A stretch of DNA of 64,000 nucleotides from Arenimonas sp049195245 (GCF_049195245.1 NZ_JBMIRR010000025.1:62001-126000), one strand, 5' to 3'; shown: positions 8,444-17,440, counted from the first letter of the stretch. Made by a program: numbers and translations. Notes: generated from the sequence alone by a model not told the origin.

Positions 8444-9304
8444 TCAGTCCGGCTGGCCCAGCACCGTGCGCACTTCAAACAGTTCCGGGAAGAAGGTCAG
8501 GTCCAGCGCCTGTTTCAGGAAGCCCACGCCGGAACTGCCGCCGGTGCCGCGTCGGAAGCCGATGATGCGTTCCACCGTCTTCATGTGCCTGAACCGCCAC
8601 AGCTGGAAACTGACCTCCACGTCCACCAGCTGTTCGCAGGTGGCATAGGCCTCCCAGTGCGTGTCGGTGTCCTCGTAGATGCGCTTGAACACCGGGATCA
8701 GGCCGGGTTCGCGCACGTGCGGCAGCGACCAGTCGCGCTCCACGCAGGCCGCCGGCACCGCGTGGCCGTGCCGGTGCAGGTAGCGCAGGAATTCGTCGTA
8801 AAGGCTGGGCGCATGCAGGGCGGCGGTCAGCTCGGCATGGCCGGCCGCATCGTGCGAGAACACCGCCACCATGTCGGCGTTCTTGTTGCCCAGCAGGAAC
8901 TCCAGCAGGCGGTACTGCAGCGACTGGAAGCCCGAGGCCGGGCCCAGCACTTCGCGGAAGGCCAGGTAGTCGGCCGGCGTCAGCGTCTCCAGCACCGACC
9001 ACTGTTCGTACAGCTGGCGCTGCACCTGCTTCACCCGCGCCAGGATCTTCTGCATCGGGTCGAGCTGGTCGCGCTGCAGGCAGGCGATGGCCGCGCGCAG
9101 CTCGTGGATCACCAGCTTCATCCACAGCTCGGCCACGTGGTGCTGCACGATGAACAGCATCTCGTCGTGGTGGGCCGGGCTGGACAGGGGCTTCTGGGCC
9201 GACAGCAGGGTGTCGAGCTGCAGGTAGCCGCCGTAGCTGAGCCGGTCCCGCAGGTCGGTGGTGATGCCCTGCTCGAGGGCGCGCTGGTTGGGGGGCTGGG
9301 TCAT
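8444..9304 (-). CDS. kynA: Tryptophan 2,3-dioxygenase
   Basis: A 286-residue haem enzyme opening the indole ring of tryptophan to N-formylkynurenine. LSYGGYLQLDTLLSAQ, HHDEMLFIVQHHVAELWMKL (substrate-binding Phe and His region), SGFQSLQYRLLEFLLGNKN and the distal FRHMKTVERIIGF with RGTGGSSGV are all family landmarks; the His of FRHMKTV is the proximal haem ligand. ATG 9304 is preferred to an in-frame ATG at 9385 because homologues begin near this point, although there is no clear ribosome site. It is divergent from the nuclease gene at 9460. With hppD at the window edge, it points to aromatic amino acid breakdown. Confidence 0.95.
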   Translation of the reverse strand: MTQPPNQRALEQGITTDLRDRLSYGGYLQLDTLLSAQKPLSSPAHHDEMLFIVQHHVAELWMKLVIHELRAAIACLQRDQLDPMQKILARVKQVQRQLYEQWSVLETLTPADYLAFREVLGPASGFQSLQYRLLEFLLGNKNADMVAVFSHDAAGHAELTAALHAPSLYDEFLRYLHRHGHAVPAACVERDWSLPHVREPGLIPVFKRIYEDTDTHWEAYATCEQLVDVEVSFQLWRFRHMKTVERIIGFRRGTGGSSGVGFLKQALDLTFFPELFEVRTVLGQPD

Positions 9305-9459
9305 GGAGGCAGGCCGGGGTTGGGGCGCGCGGAAGTCTGTCACGCGCACGAAGCAATTTCCGATATAAAGTCGCGATTCTGTCACAGCGGCCGGACCGGG
9401 GACCCCCCGGGGGGTCCGGGCCGCCCGACAGCCCCGTTCCCACTTTCCAGGTATCCGCC

Positions 9460-12400
9460 ATGCGCCATCCGCGCCTGCTCGCCCTACTCGCCTGTTCCCT
9501 GCTCGCCGCGTCGGCGTCTTCCGTCTCGGCCCAGGTGGTCATCAGCCAGGCCTACGGCGGGGGTGGCAACGCCGGCGCACCGTTCACGCACGACTTCGTC
9601 GAACTGTTCAACCGCGGCACCCAGGACGTCTCGCTGGGCGGCAAGTCGCTGCAGTACGCCAGCGCCACCGGCAACTTCACCAATATCGCCGTGCTGCCCA
9701 CCGCCACGCTGCAGCCCGGCCAGTATTTCCTGGTGCAGCTGGCCAGCGGCGCCAACGGCGTCGCCCTGCCGGTCAGCCCCGACGCCACCGGCGGCCTGAA
9801 CCTGGCGGGTGCGAGCGGCAAGATCGCCTTCGTCAATGGCATCACGGCGCTGGGCTGCGGCGGCACCACCGCCTGCACCACGCCGCAGCTGGAACTGTTC
9901 CTGGACCGCGTGAGCTTCGGCACCGCCGGCTTTGGCGAAGGCGGTGTGTCCGCGCCCGTGCTGAGCAACAGCACGGCGGCGCTGCGCGCAGGCGCCGGCT
10001 GCACCGATACCGACAACAACGGCAGCGACTTCACTGCTGTCACGCCTGCGCCCCGCAACAGCGGCTCCACCTTCAATCCCTGCGGCGGCGGCACCGACCC
10101 CGAGCCGCCGGAGGGCAGCGGCAGCGCCAGCCCGGCTTCGCTGGCCGTCGGCGACAACACCCTGCTCACCGTCGCGGTGGTCGCCGGCATCAATCCCGCC
10201 AGCACCGGCATCACGGTGCAGGCCGACCTGTCGGCGATCGGCGGCAGCGCCACCCAGGCCTTCTTCGACGACGGCAGCAACGGCGACGTCACGCCGGGCG
10301 ACCTGACCTTCAGCTACGCCACTCCGGTGGCGGTGGGCACGGGCGCGGGCGCCAAGTCGCTGCCCTTCACCGTGGCCGATGCCGAGGCGCGCAGCAGCAC
10401 CGGCAACATCGCCCTGTCCGTGGTCGCGCGTGTCGCCATCCACGACATCCAGGGTGCCGGGCGCCAGTCGCCGCTGGTCAATGCCGAGGTGATCACCGAG
10501 GGCATCGTCACCGCGGTGCGCGGCAGCGGTTTCTACCTGCAGTCCGACCCGTCGGAAGTGGACGCCGACCCGGCCACGTCCCAGGGCATCCTCGTGTTCA
10601 CCAGCGCACCGCCGCCGGCGGCCGCCGCGGTGGGCAACCGCGTTGCCGTGGCCGGTCGCGTGGTCGAGTTCACCTCCGGCAGCAACCCCAACCAGCTCTC
10701 GCTGACCGAAATCACCGCGCCCAGCGTCAGCCTGGTCTCCACCGGCAACCCGCTGCCGCCGGCGGTGCAGATCGACGCCACCCAGGCCAACGCGGCCAGC
10801 CCGGTGGACAACCTGGAGCGTTACGAAGGCATGCGCGTGGCGATCGCCAGCCTCACCACCACCGCGGGCGACGAAGGCCTGATTGACGAGAACGACGCCA
10901 CCTCGACCGCCGACGGCGATTTCTGGGGCGTGGTCACCGGCGTGGCCCGCCCGTTCCGGGAGCCGGGCATCGGCGTGCTCGACGTCACCCCGATTCCCGG
11001 CGGCAAGTCGCCGCCGCGCTTCGACACCAATCCCGAGCGCATCCGCGTCCAGAGCACCGGCCAGGTCGGCGCACCGGTGATCGCGGTGGACGCGGGCGCC
11101 ACCATCACCGGCCTGGAGGGCGTGCTCGACTACGGCTTCGGCGCCTACACGCTGTATCCGGACCCGGGCGCGAGCGTGGTCGTCACCGGCGGCGTGCTGC
11201 CCACGGCCGTGTCCGATGCGCTGCCGGATGAAGTCACCATCGCCGGCTTCAACCTGCTTCGCTTCTACGACGACGTGAACGACGCCGGCGGCGACGTGGC
11301 GCTGACCACGCTGGCCTTCGAGCGCCGCCTGCGCAAGACCGCCGACGCCATCTGCACCTACGTGCGCACGCCCGACATCCTGGGCGTGGTGGAAGTGGAG
11401 AACCTCAACGCGCTCAACCGCCTGGCCCAGGCCATCAACAGCAACATCCCCGGCAGCTGCACGCGCAACCCGCAGTACGTGGCCTACCTGGAAGAAGGCA
11501 ACGACGTCGGCAAGATCAACATCGGCTACCTGGTGAGCACCGCCGAAGTGCGCGCGGGCGTGCCGCGCGTGGTGGTGCAGGAAGTGGTGCAGTACGGCAA
11601 GGCCGAGGTGGACACCAACCCCAACGGCAGCACCAGCCTGATGCACGACCGCCCGCCGCTGCTGCTGCGCGCCGAGGTGAATGCCGCCAACGGCGGCGTC
11701 TACCCCGTGACCGTGATCGGCAACCACCTGCGCTCGCTCAATGGCGTCAATTCCACCGATCCCGGCTCCAACGGCTGGTCCACCGACGGCGCCCGCATCC
11801 GCGCCAAGCGCGCTTCGCAGGCGCGCTACACGGCGCAACTGGTGCAGGACCGCCAGACCCAGTTCCCGGACGAGCACCTGGTGCTGCTGGGCGACTTCAA
11901 CGCCTTCGAGTACAGCGACGGCTATGCCGACGTGATGGGCATCATCACCGGCCGCGAGGCCGCGGAACCGGAGGTCCTGAACTACGTGGACAGCCCGGTG
12001 ACGACGCCGCTGACCAACATGACCACGCTGTCGGCGGCCGCGGACCGCTATTCCTACGTGTTCGAAGGCAACCTGCAGACCCTGGACCACATCGTGGTCA
12101 ACCAGGCCCTGCTCGACGACGTGCCCGGCGCGCGCACCGAACATGCGCGCATCAATGCCGAATTCGGCGGCGACAACTACGGCGACGACAGCGTGGCGAT
12201 CCGCGTTTCCGACCACGACCCGGTAGTGCTGTACCTGCCGGCCGATGCGCTGCGCAGCGCCGACCTTTCGGTGGATGCGCAGGCCCCGGCCTCGCCGGTG
12301 CGCGCCGGCGATCCGCTGCCGCTGAACGTGGTGCTGGCCAATGCCGGCCCCTCGGCCGCACTGGACGTGATCGTGCGCCTCACCGTGGGCGCCGAGGCGG

Positions 12401-13050
12401 CCGACATCACCCTGGTGGCGCCGGCAGGCTTCACCTGCGTGGCCGGTGCCGCGGGCGAGCTGTCGCAGGCTTACGACTGCGCCGCCGATGACGTGGCCGT
12501 GGGCGACGCGGAGTTCGGGATCACCGTCGCCACCACTGCGGCGGAAGCGGGCCGCAGCGTCACGCTTTCGGCGCAGGTGGAGTCGGCCACGGCGGATCCG
12601 TCGGCGGCCAACAACAGCGACAGCGTGACGTCCGAGCTGGCCGGCCCGGAAGCGGACCTGGTCCTGGCCTGGGTGGATGGCCCGGGCGCCGTCACCTCGC
12701 GCCGCAACTTCACGCTGGGCATGGACGTGCGCAACAACGGTGCGGAAGCCGCGGCCTCACCGCGCGTGGCGCTGACCCTGGTGGCCAGCAAGACCAAGTT
12801 CAGCCCCGAACCGCCCACGGGCTGGACCTGCGAACTGACCGGCGAAGAGGGCTTCACGGTCCGCTTCCTGTGCAGCTACGACGGCGAGTTCGCTGCCGGC
12901 CGCAGCGATCGCCTGCAGTTCAACGTCCGCCCGTCCACCAGCACCCTGATCACGGCGGGCGCCGCGGTCAGCAGCAGCACGGGCGATCCGGACCCGGACA
13001 ATAACGACGACGCCCTGGTGGTGCTGGTGATGTACCGCAGCACGCAGTGA
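9460..13050 (+). CDS. Secreted ExeM/NucH-like extracellular endonuclease
   Basis: A 1196-residue exported protein. A signal peptide (residues 1-25, ending SVSAQ) is followed by a lamin-tail domain (VVISQAYGGGGN...DFVELFNRG), an Ig-like stretch, and an OB-fold-like segment (AVRGSGFYLQSDP). The endonuclease/exonuclease/phosphatase core spans roughly residues 590-925, with VEVENL, VIGNHLRS, LLGDFNAFEYSDGY and SDHDPVVLYL as metal and catalytic motifs. The C-terminal quarter carries two DUF11-like beta repeats (near 935-1060 and 1070-1190). ExeM-type enzymes degrade extracellular DNA in biofilms and for phosphate scavenging. I see no C-terminal membrane or sorting anchor, so it is probably released. 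A terminator follows the stop codon. Confidence 0.9.
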   Translation: MRHPRLLALLACSLLAASASSVSAQVVISQAYGGGGNAGAPFTHDFVELFNRGTQDVSLGGKSLQYASATGNFTNIAVLPTATLQPGQYFLVQLASGANGVALPVSPDATGGLNLAGASGKIAFVNGITALGCGGTTACTTPQLELFLDRVSFGTAGFGEGGVSAPVLSNSTAALRAGAGCTDTDNNGSDFTAVTPAPRNSGSTFNPCGGGTDPEPPEGSGSASPASLAVGDNTLLTVAVVAGINPASTGITVQADLSAIGGSATQAFFDDGSNGDVTPGDLTFSYATPVAVGTGAGAKSLPFTVADAEARSSTGNIALSVVARVAIHDIQGAGRQSPLVNAEVITEGIVTAVRGSGFYLQSDPSEVDADPATSQGILVFTSAPPPAAAAVGNRVAVAGRVVEFTSGSNPNQLSLTEITAPSVSLVSTGNPLPPAVQIDATQANAASPVDNLERYEGMRVAIASLTTTAGDEGLIDENDATSTADGDFWGVVTGVARPFREPGIGVLDVTPIPGGKSPPRFDTNPERIRVQSTGQVGAPVIAVDAGATITGLEGVLDYGFGAYTLYPDPGASVVVTGGVLPTAVSDALPDEVTIAGFNLLRFYDDVNDAGGDVALTTLAFERRLRKTADAICTYVRTPDILGVVEVENLNALNRLAQAINSNIPGSCTRNPQYVAYLEEGNDVGKINIGYLVSTAEVRAGVPRVVVQEVVQYGKAEVDTNPNGSTSLMHDRPPLLLRAEVNAANGGVYPVTVIGNHLRSLNGVNSTDPGSNGWSTDGARIRAKRASQARYTAQLVQDRQTQFPDEHLVLLGDFNAFEYSDGYADVMGIITGREAAEPEVLNYVDSPVTTPLTNMTTLSAAADRYSYVFEGNLQTLDHIVVNQALLDDVPGARTEHARINAEFGGDNYGDDSVAIRVSDHDPVVLYLPADALRSADLSVDAQAPASPVRAGDPLPLNVVLANAGPSAALDVIVRLTVGAEAADITLVAPAGFTCVAGAAGELSQAYDCAADDVAVGDAEFGITVATTAAEAGRSVTLSAQVESATADPSAANNSDSVTSELAGPEADLVLAWVDGPGAVTSRRNFTLGMDVRNNGAEAAASPRVALTLVASKTKFSPEPPTGWTCELTGEEGFTVRFLCSYDGEFAAGRSDRLQFNVRPSTSTLITAGAAVSSSTGDPDPDNNDDALVVLVMYRSTQ

Positions 13051-13072
13051 ATACGCCGCCGTAGGTTCAGGG

Positions 13073-13103
13073 AAAAACGCGGCCCCGGCCACGTTTTTCT
13101 TTT
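13073..13103 (+). terminator. Rho-independent terminator of the nuclease gene
   Basis: AAAAACG (13073-13079) pairs with CGTTTTT (13092-13098). An inner GGCC/GGCC pairing is interrupted by one mismatch, and the stem runs into a T-rich tail ending at 13103. It lies 22 bases after the nuclease stop codon. Confidence 0.8.
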
Positions 13104-13162
13104 GCGGCTTGCTTTGACGCGGGGTGGCTGCTATCAAACCCTCCTGCCTGGGAGGGCCACTG

Positions 13163-14236
13163 ATGGCAACCGTTGCCACCTTCGAAATCGAATACCTGCA
13201 ATACCTGGGCCAGGACGGGCGCCTCGTGCGCGACGACCTGCCCGAGTTCGCGCGCGACCGCCGCAACCTGGTCGAGCTGTTCAAGCAGATGCTGTACGTG
13301 CGCACCTTCGACACCAAGTCGGTGGCGCTGCAGCGCACCGGCAAGCTGGGCACCTATGCAAGTTGCCTGGGCCACGAGGCCGCGCACATCGGCATCGGCA
13401 GCGCCATGCAGTACGACGACGTGTTTGCGCCCTCCTACCGCGAGTACGGCGCCCAGATCGTGCGCGGCGTGAAGCCGCGCGACATCCTGATGTACTGGGG
13501 CGGCGACGAGCGCGGCAACGATTTCGCGGGCCCGCCGCATGATTATTCCTGGTGCGTGCCGATCGGCACCCAGTGCCTGCACGCCGCCGGCGCGGCGCTG
13601 GCCTTCAAGCTGCGCGGCGAACCGCGGGTGGCGGTCACCTGCGTGGGCGACGGCGGCAGCTCCAAGACCGACACCTACGCCGCCATCAATTCGGCCGGCG
13701 CCTACACCCTGCCCTTCGTGCTGTGCATCATCAACAACCAGTGGGCGATCTCGGTGCCGCGCAAGTCGCAGACCGGCGCCAAGACCCTGGCCCAGAAGGG
13801 CCTGGCCGGCGGGCTGGACTGCGTGCAGGTGGACGGCAACGACATCATCGCCGTGCGCGCCGCGATGGACCATGCCATCAAGCGCGCGCGCAACGGCCAC
13901 GGCGGCAGCGTGCTCGAGCTGGTCACCTACCGCCTGTCCGACCACACCACCGCCGACGATGCGCGCCGCTACCGCGACGACGCCGAGGTGAAGTCCGCGT
14001 GGGAACGCGAACCGATGTCGCGCCTGCGCACCTTCCTGATCAGCGAAGGCGTGTGGAGCGAGTCCGAAGAGGCCGCGTGGAAGGAAGAATGCGGCAAGCG
14101 CGTGGACGAGGAGGTCAACGCCTACCTCGAGACCAAGGTGCAGCCGGTGGAGGCGATGTTCGATTATCTCTACGCCGAACTGCCGGCCGACCTGCAGGCG
14201 CAGCGCGCCGATGCGCTGAAGTGGGAGGGCCGCTGA
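13163..14236 (+). CDS. 2-oxoacid dehydrogenase E1 alpha subunit (BCKDH/PDH type)
   Basis: A 357-residue thiamine-diphosphate subunit. The TPP-binding motif is complete: GDGGSSKTDTY begins it and IINN ends it about 25 residues later. SYREYGAQIVRG and the SDHTTADDARRYR loop (normally containing the regulatory Ser/His) are also present. With E1 beta it decarboxylates a 2-oxoacid and acylates the E2 lipoyl arm. Start 13163 has GGGAGGG just upstream and is preferred to an in-frame ATG at 13124. It is the first gene of a five-gene operon with one base between it and the next gene. Branched-chain substrate is favoured because this bacterial group makes iso-fatty acids; pyruvate is the alternative. 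Confidence 0.9.
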   Translation: MATVATFEIEYLQYLGQDGRLVRDDLPEFARDRRNLVELFKQMLYVRTFDTKSVALQRTGKLGTYASCLGHEAAHIGIGSAMQYDDVFAPSYREYGAQIVRGVKPRDILMYWGGDERGNDFAGPPHDYSWCVPIGTQCLHAAGAALAFKLRGEPRVAVTCVGDGGSSKTDTYAAINSAGAYTLPFVLCIINNQWAISVPRKSQTGAKTLAQKGLAGGLDCVQVDGNDIIAVRAAMDHAIKRARNGHGGSVLELVTYRLSDHTTADDARRYRDDAEVKSAWEREPMSRLRTFLISEGVWSESEEAAWKEECGKRVDEEVNAYLETKVQPVEAMFDYLYAELPADLQAQRADALKWEGR

Positions 14237-14237
14237 G

Positions 14238-15218
14238 ATGGCCGCCATCACCCTGATCGAGGCGATCACCCAGGCCCTGGCCTGGGAAATGAAGCACGAC
14301 GAGACCGTGCTGGTGCTGGGCGAGGACGTTGGCGTCAACGGCGGCGTGTTCCGCGCCACCGCCGGCCTGCAGCAGCAGTTCGGCGACCAGCGCGTGCTGG
14401 ACACGCCGCTGGACGAAACCACCATCGCCGGCCTCACGGTCGGCCTGGCCACCCAGGGCATGAAGCCGGTGGCCGAAGCGCAGTTCGATGGCTTCATGTA
14501 CCCGATGGTGGACCACATCGTCTGCCACGCCGCGCGCTTCCGCTACCGCACGCGCGGCCGCATGACCTGCCCGATGGTGCTGCGCGTGCCCTGGGGCGGC
14601 GGCATCCGCGCGCCCGAGCACCATTCCGAGGCCAACGAGTCCATCTTCACCAACGTGCCCGGCCTTCGCGTGGTCATGCCCTCCTCGCCGCAGCGCGCCT
14701 ACGGCCTGCTGCTGGCGGCGATCCGCGACCCGGACCCGGTCATCTTCTTCGAGCCCAAGCGCATCTACCGCCAGTACAAGGAAGAGGTGCCCGACGACGG
14801 CGAGGCGCTGCCGCTGGACGTGTGCTTCGTGCTGCGCGACGGCAGCGACGTCACCCTGGTCAGCTGGGGCGCGCAGGTGAAGGAAACCCTGGAGGCCGCC
14901 GAAGCGCTGGCCGCCGAGGGCATCAGCGCCGAGGTGATCGACGTGGCCACGCTCAAGCCGCTGGACTTCGACACCATCCGCGAATCGGTGGCCAAGACCG
15001 GCCGCTGCGTGATCGTGCACGAGGCCGCCAAGACCGCCGGCTTCGGCGCCGAGATCGCCGCGCGCCTGGCCGAGGAGTCGATGTACGACCTGGTGGCGCC
15101 GGTGGAGCGCGTCACCGGCTACGACACGCACATCCCGCTGTTCCGGCTGGAGATGAAATACCTGCCCAGCGTGGAAAAGATTGTCGCGGCCAGCAAGCGC
15201 GCGGTCGCCGCGGGCTGA
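14238..15218 (+). CDS. 2-oxoacid dehydrogenase E1 beta subunit
   Basis: A 326-residue partner of the upstream E1 alpha. LGEDVGVNGGVFRAT, the TPP-contacting PLDETTIAGLTVGLA segment, EAQFDGFMYPMVDHIV, and the C-terminal transketolase domain (DVTLVSWGAQVKETLEAAE) with AKTAGFGAEIAARLAE are standard. RVPWGGGIRAPEHHSEANES corresponds to the conserved GG.GHHSQ active-site region. The subunits should form an alpha2beta2 tetramer in the cytoplasm. The start codon lies one base after the E1 alpha stop, indicating translational coupling. Confidence 0.93.
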   Translation: MAAITLIEAITQALAWEMKHDETVLVLGEDVGVNGGVFRATAGLQQQFGDQRVLDTPLDETTIAGLTVGLATQGMKPVAEAQFDGFMYPMVDHIVCHAARFRYRTRGRMTCPMVLRVPWGGGIRAPEHHSEANESIFTNVPGLRVVMPSSPQRAYGLLLAAIRDPDPVIFFEPKRIYRQYKEEVPDDGEALPLDVCFVLRDGSDVTLVSWGAQVKETLEAAEALAAEGISAEVIDVATLKPLDFDTIRESVAKTGRCVIVHEAAKTAGFGAEIAARLAEESMYDLVAPVERVTGYDTHIPLFRLEMKYLPSVEKIVAASKRAVAAG

Positions 15219-15222
15219 GCCC

Positions 15223-15558
15223 ATGCAAGCCCGCCTGCTACGCAACTACCGCCGGCAGCATGCCAACCCGATCGCCTTCCAGGCCGGCGAAACCTTGGTG
15301 CTGGGCATCCGCGACAACGACTGGCCCGAGTTCCTCTGGGCCACCGATGCCCGCGGCCGCAGCGGCTGGGTGCACCAGGACCGGCTGGACGGCAACGTGG
15401 CCGTCCGTGACTACGACGCGCGCGAACTCGACGCCAATGCCGGCGACAGCGTGCGCCTGATCGAGTTCGCCGGCGGCTGGTGGTGGGCGGAAAACGAGAT
15501 TGGCGAAACCGGCTGGTTGCCCGAGCGCGACCTCCACATCGAACCTGGGACGAGCTGA
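15223..15558 (+). CDS. SH3-like domain protein inside the dehydrogenase operon
   Basis: A 111-residue soluble protein with two short SH3-like halves: FQAGETLVLG...DWPEFLWATDARGRSGWVHQDRL (about residues 14-50), and NAGDSVRLIEFAGGWWWAENEIGETGWLPERDL (about 68-105). There is no signal peptide. It starts 4 bases after the E1 beta stop and ends 3 bases before the E2 start, so it is translated with the complex. The family is usually annotated as variant SH3 protein without known function. A role in assembling or anchoring the E1/E2 complex is only a guess from position. Confidence 0.75.
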   Translation: MQARLLRNYRRQHANPIAFQAGETLVLGIRDNDWPEFLWATDARGRSGWVHQDRLDGNVAVRDYDARELDANAGDSVRLIEFAGGWWWAENEIGETGWLPERDLHIEPGTS

Positions 15559-15561
15559 CCG

Positions 15562-16935
15562 ATGAGCGAGAAAAAACTGTTCCTGCTGCCCGATCTGGGC
15601 GAAGGCCTGCCCGACGCCGAGATCGTCGAGTGGCTGGTCAAGGTGGGCGACGTGGTGCGCCTGGATGAGCCGCTGGTGTCGATGGAAACCGCCAAGGCCG
15701 TGGTCGAGGTGCCCTCGCCGTTCTCGGGCAAGGTGACGCGGCTGGCGGGCGCCGCCGGCGACGTGATCACCACCGGCAGCTGGCTGGCCGAGGTGGAGCT
15801 GGATCCTTCGCTGCCCCAGCGCGCCGACGCGCAGGACACCGGCCATTCGCACGGCCATGGCCACAAGGGCGCCGGCAAGCCCGTGCCCGACGAGCCCGCC
15901 CGCGATGACGGCGAGGCCACCACGGTGGTGGCCTCGGACGTCGGCGGCGAGTTGCTGGAAGACGAAGGCGCCGCGCCGGAGCAGGACGGCGGCGATGCCG
16001 GCACCGTCGTTGGTGCGATGCAAAGCTCCAACGCCGTTCGCGTGGAGCAGGCGGTTGCGGTCGGCGGCGTCAAGGCCATGCCCGCGGTGCGTGCGCTGGC
16101 GAAGAAGTTGAAGGTGGACCTGTCGCGCGTGCGCCCGAGCGGTGCCGACGGCGTGGTGACGATGGCGGATGTGAAGCGCGCGGCCGAAGCCGGCCCCGCG
16201 CCCTTGCCCGCCGGCCGCGCGCCGGCACCGGCCGCGCCGCGTCCCACGGCCCCGCGACCCGCACCCGCGGCCATGCCGCGCGATGCCGATGCCAAGCTCG
16301 ACCTGGACGATCCGGTGCGCGGCGTGCGTCGCAACATGATCCGCACCATGTCGCAGGCGCATGCCGAGGTGGTGCCGACCACGCTGATGGACGATGCCGA
16401 CATCCACGCCTGGGCGCCGGGGGAGGACATCATGGCGCGGCTGATCCGCGGCCTGGCCGTGGCCGCGCAGGCGGTGCCGGCGCTCAACTCCTGGTTCAAC
16501 GCGAAGGAAGGCACGCTGCGGCGGCACTCGCGCGTGGACGTGGGCATCGCCATCGATTCGGCCGACGGCCTGTTCGTGGCCAACCTGCGCGGCGCCCAGG
16601 CGCTGGATGCCTGGCAGATCCGCGGCGAGCTCAACCGCATCCGCGACGGCGTCAAGGCGCGCAGCCTGCCGCCGGAGGACCTGCGCGACTACACGCTGAT
16701 GCTGTCCAACTTCGGCGTGTTCGCCGGCAAGTACGCCACGCCGGTGGTGGTGCCGCCCTGCGTGTGCATCGTCGGCGCGGGCCGGCTCTACCACGCGGTG
16801 GTGCCGGTGCTGGGCGGGCTGGAAACGCACCGCACGATGCCGATCTCGCTCACCTTCGACCATCGCGCCGCCACCGGCGGCGAGGCCGCGCGTTTCCTGC
16901 GCGCGCTGATGGACGACCTGCAGCGGCCGAACTGA
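15562..16935 (+). CDS. Dihydrolipoamide acyltransferase E2 with altered HxxxDG motif
   Basis: A 457-residue E2 core subunit. A lipoyl domain (residues 4-80) has the acceptor Lys45 in SMETAKAVVEV. A linker with a His/Gly run (near 94-102) and acidic stretches follows, then a peripheral-subunit-binding domain (about 172-208, AVRALAKKLKVDLSRV...DGVVTMADV), an Ala/Pro linker, and the catalytic acyltransferase domain (about 240-457). The active-site HxxxDG reads H434-R-A-A-T438-G439, so the usual Asp is Thr while the His remains. It would transfer acyl groups to CoA. No E3 gene is in the window. One base separates it from the following VOC gene. Confidence 0.9.
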   Translation: MSEKKLFLLPDLGEGLPDAEIVEWLVKVGDVVRLDEPLVSMETAKAVVEVPSPFSGKVTRLAGAAGDVITTGSWLAEVELDPSLPQRADAQDTGHSHGHGHKGAGKPVPDEPARDDGEATTVVASDVGGELLEDEGAAPEQDGGDAGTVVGAMQSSNAVRVEQAVAVGGVKAMPAVRALAKKLKVDLSRVRPSGADGVVTMADVKRAAEAGPAPLPAGRAPAPAAPRPTAPRPAPAAMPRDADAKLDLDDPVRGVRRNMIRTMSQAHAEVVPTTLMDDADIHAWAPGEDIMARLIRGLAVAAQAVPALNSWFNAKEGTLRRHSRVDVGIAIDSADGLFVANLRGAQALDAWQIRGELNRIRDGVKARSLPPEDLRDYTLMLSNFGVFAGKYATPVVVPPCVCIVGAGRLYHAVVPVLGGLETHRTMPISLTFDHRAATGGEAARFLRALMDDLQRPN

Positions 16936-16936
16936 C

Positions 16937-17326
16937 ATGGCACACCGCAGCCGGCTGGCGGGTTTCATCATTGACTGCGAGGGCGGCTCGCTGGGCCAGG
17001 CCGCCGACTTCTGGAGCAAGGCGCTCGGCCTGGCCATCACCGAGCCGGATGAGGGCGGCGACGACAAGTACGCCTGCCTCGACGGCAGCCCGCTGGGCCT
17101 GCACATCGAGGTGCAGAAAGTGTCGCACCCCTCGCGCGTGCACCTGGACATCGAAAGCGACGACATCGAGGCCGAGGCCGCACGGCTGGTCGCCTTGGGC
17201 GCGAAAGAAATCGCCCGACCGCACGACACCCGCTGGATCGTGCTCGAAGCCCCCACCGGCCACCGCTTCTGCGTGATCCGCACCCGCACCCGCCTGCACC
17301 GCAACAACGCCAACGTCCACCCATAG
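16937..17326 (+). CDS. VOC-fold (glyoxalase-like) protein
   Basis: A 129-residue cytoplasmic protein of the glyoxalase-like subgroup of the vicinal-oxygen-chelate fold: AGFIIDCEG...ADFWSKALGL at the start, LHIEVQKVSHPSRVHLDIESDDIEAEAARLVALGAKEI in the middle, and WIVLEAPTGHRFCVI near the end. Members of this subgroup often lack assigned substrates. The start codon is one base after the E2 stop codon, so it is the last gene of the dehydrogenase operon. A long inverted repeat begins 8 bases beyond its stop codon. Confidence 0.8.
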   Translation: MAHRSRLAGFIIDCEGGSLGQAADFWSKALGLAITEPDEGGDDKYACLDGSPLGLHIEVQKVSHPSRVHLDIESDDIEAEAARLVALGAKEIARPHDTRWIVLEAPTGHRFCVIRTRTRLHRNNANVHP

Positions 17327-17334
17327 AAAAAACG

Positions 17335-17425
17335 AATCCGGGGTCAGAGTACGTTTATCTTCCTCCGTGGCCCGGCAGGCCGCTGTTTGCGGCGGAGGAA
17401 GATAAACGTACTCTGACCCCGGATT
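17335..17425. repeat. Long inverted repeat, copy 1
   Basis: Two perfect 33-base arms (17335-17367 and 17393-17425) face each other across a 25-base loop that itself contains a small GC hairpin. The arm core includes CCGGGGTCAGAGTACG followed by TTTATCTTCC. The same arm pair recurs at 18610-18702 with a different loop. The repeat sits between the VOC stop codon and the diguanylate cyclase stop codon. Extragenic elements with a GGGGTCAGAGTAC core are, as far as I recall, scattered REP-like sequences in many proteobacteria, sometimes linked to REP-associated transposases. Confidence 0.9.
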
Positions 17426-17440
17426 TGACTCGGATCTGCT

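Noticed and set aside
9400..9417. Perfect palindrome GGACCCCCC-GGGGGGTCC before the nuclease gene
   Set aside because: It is short and made of G/C runs; it could be an operator or a chance GC palindrome, and nothing ties it to a regulator.
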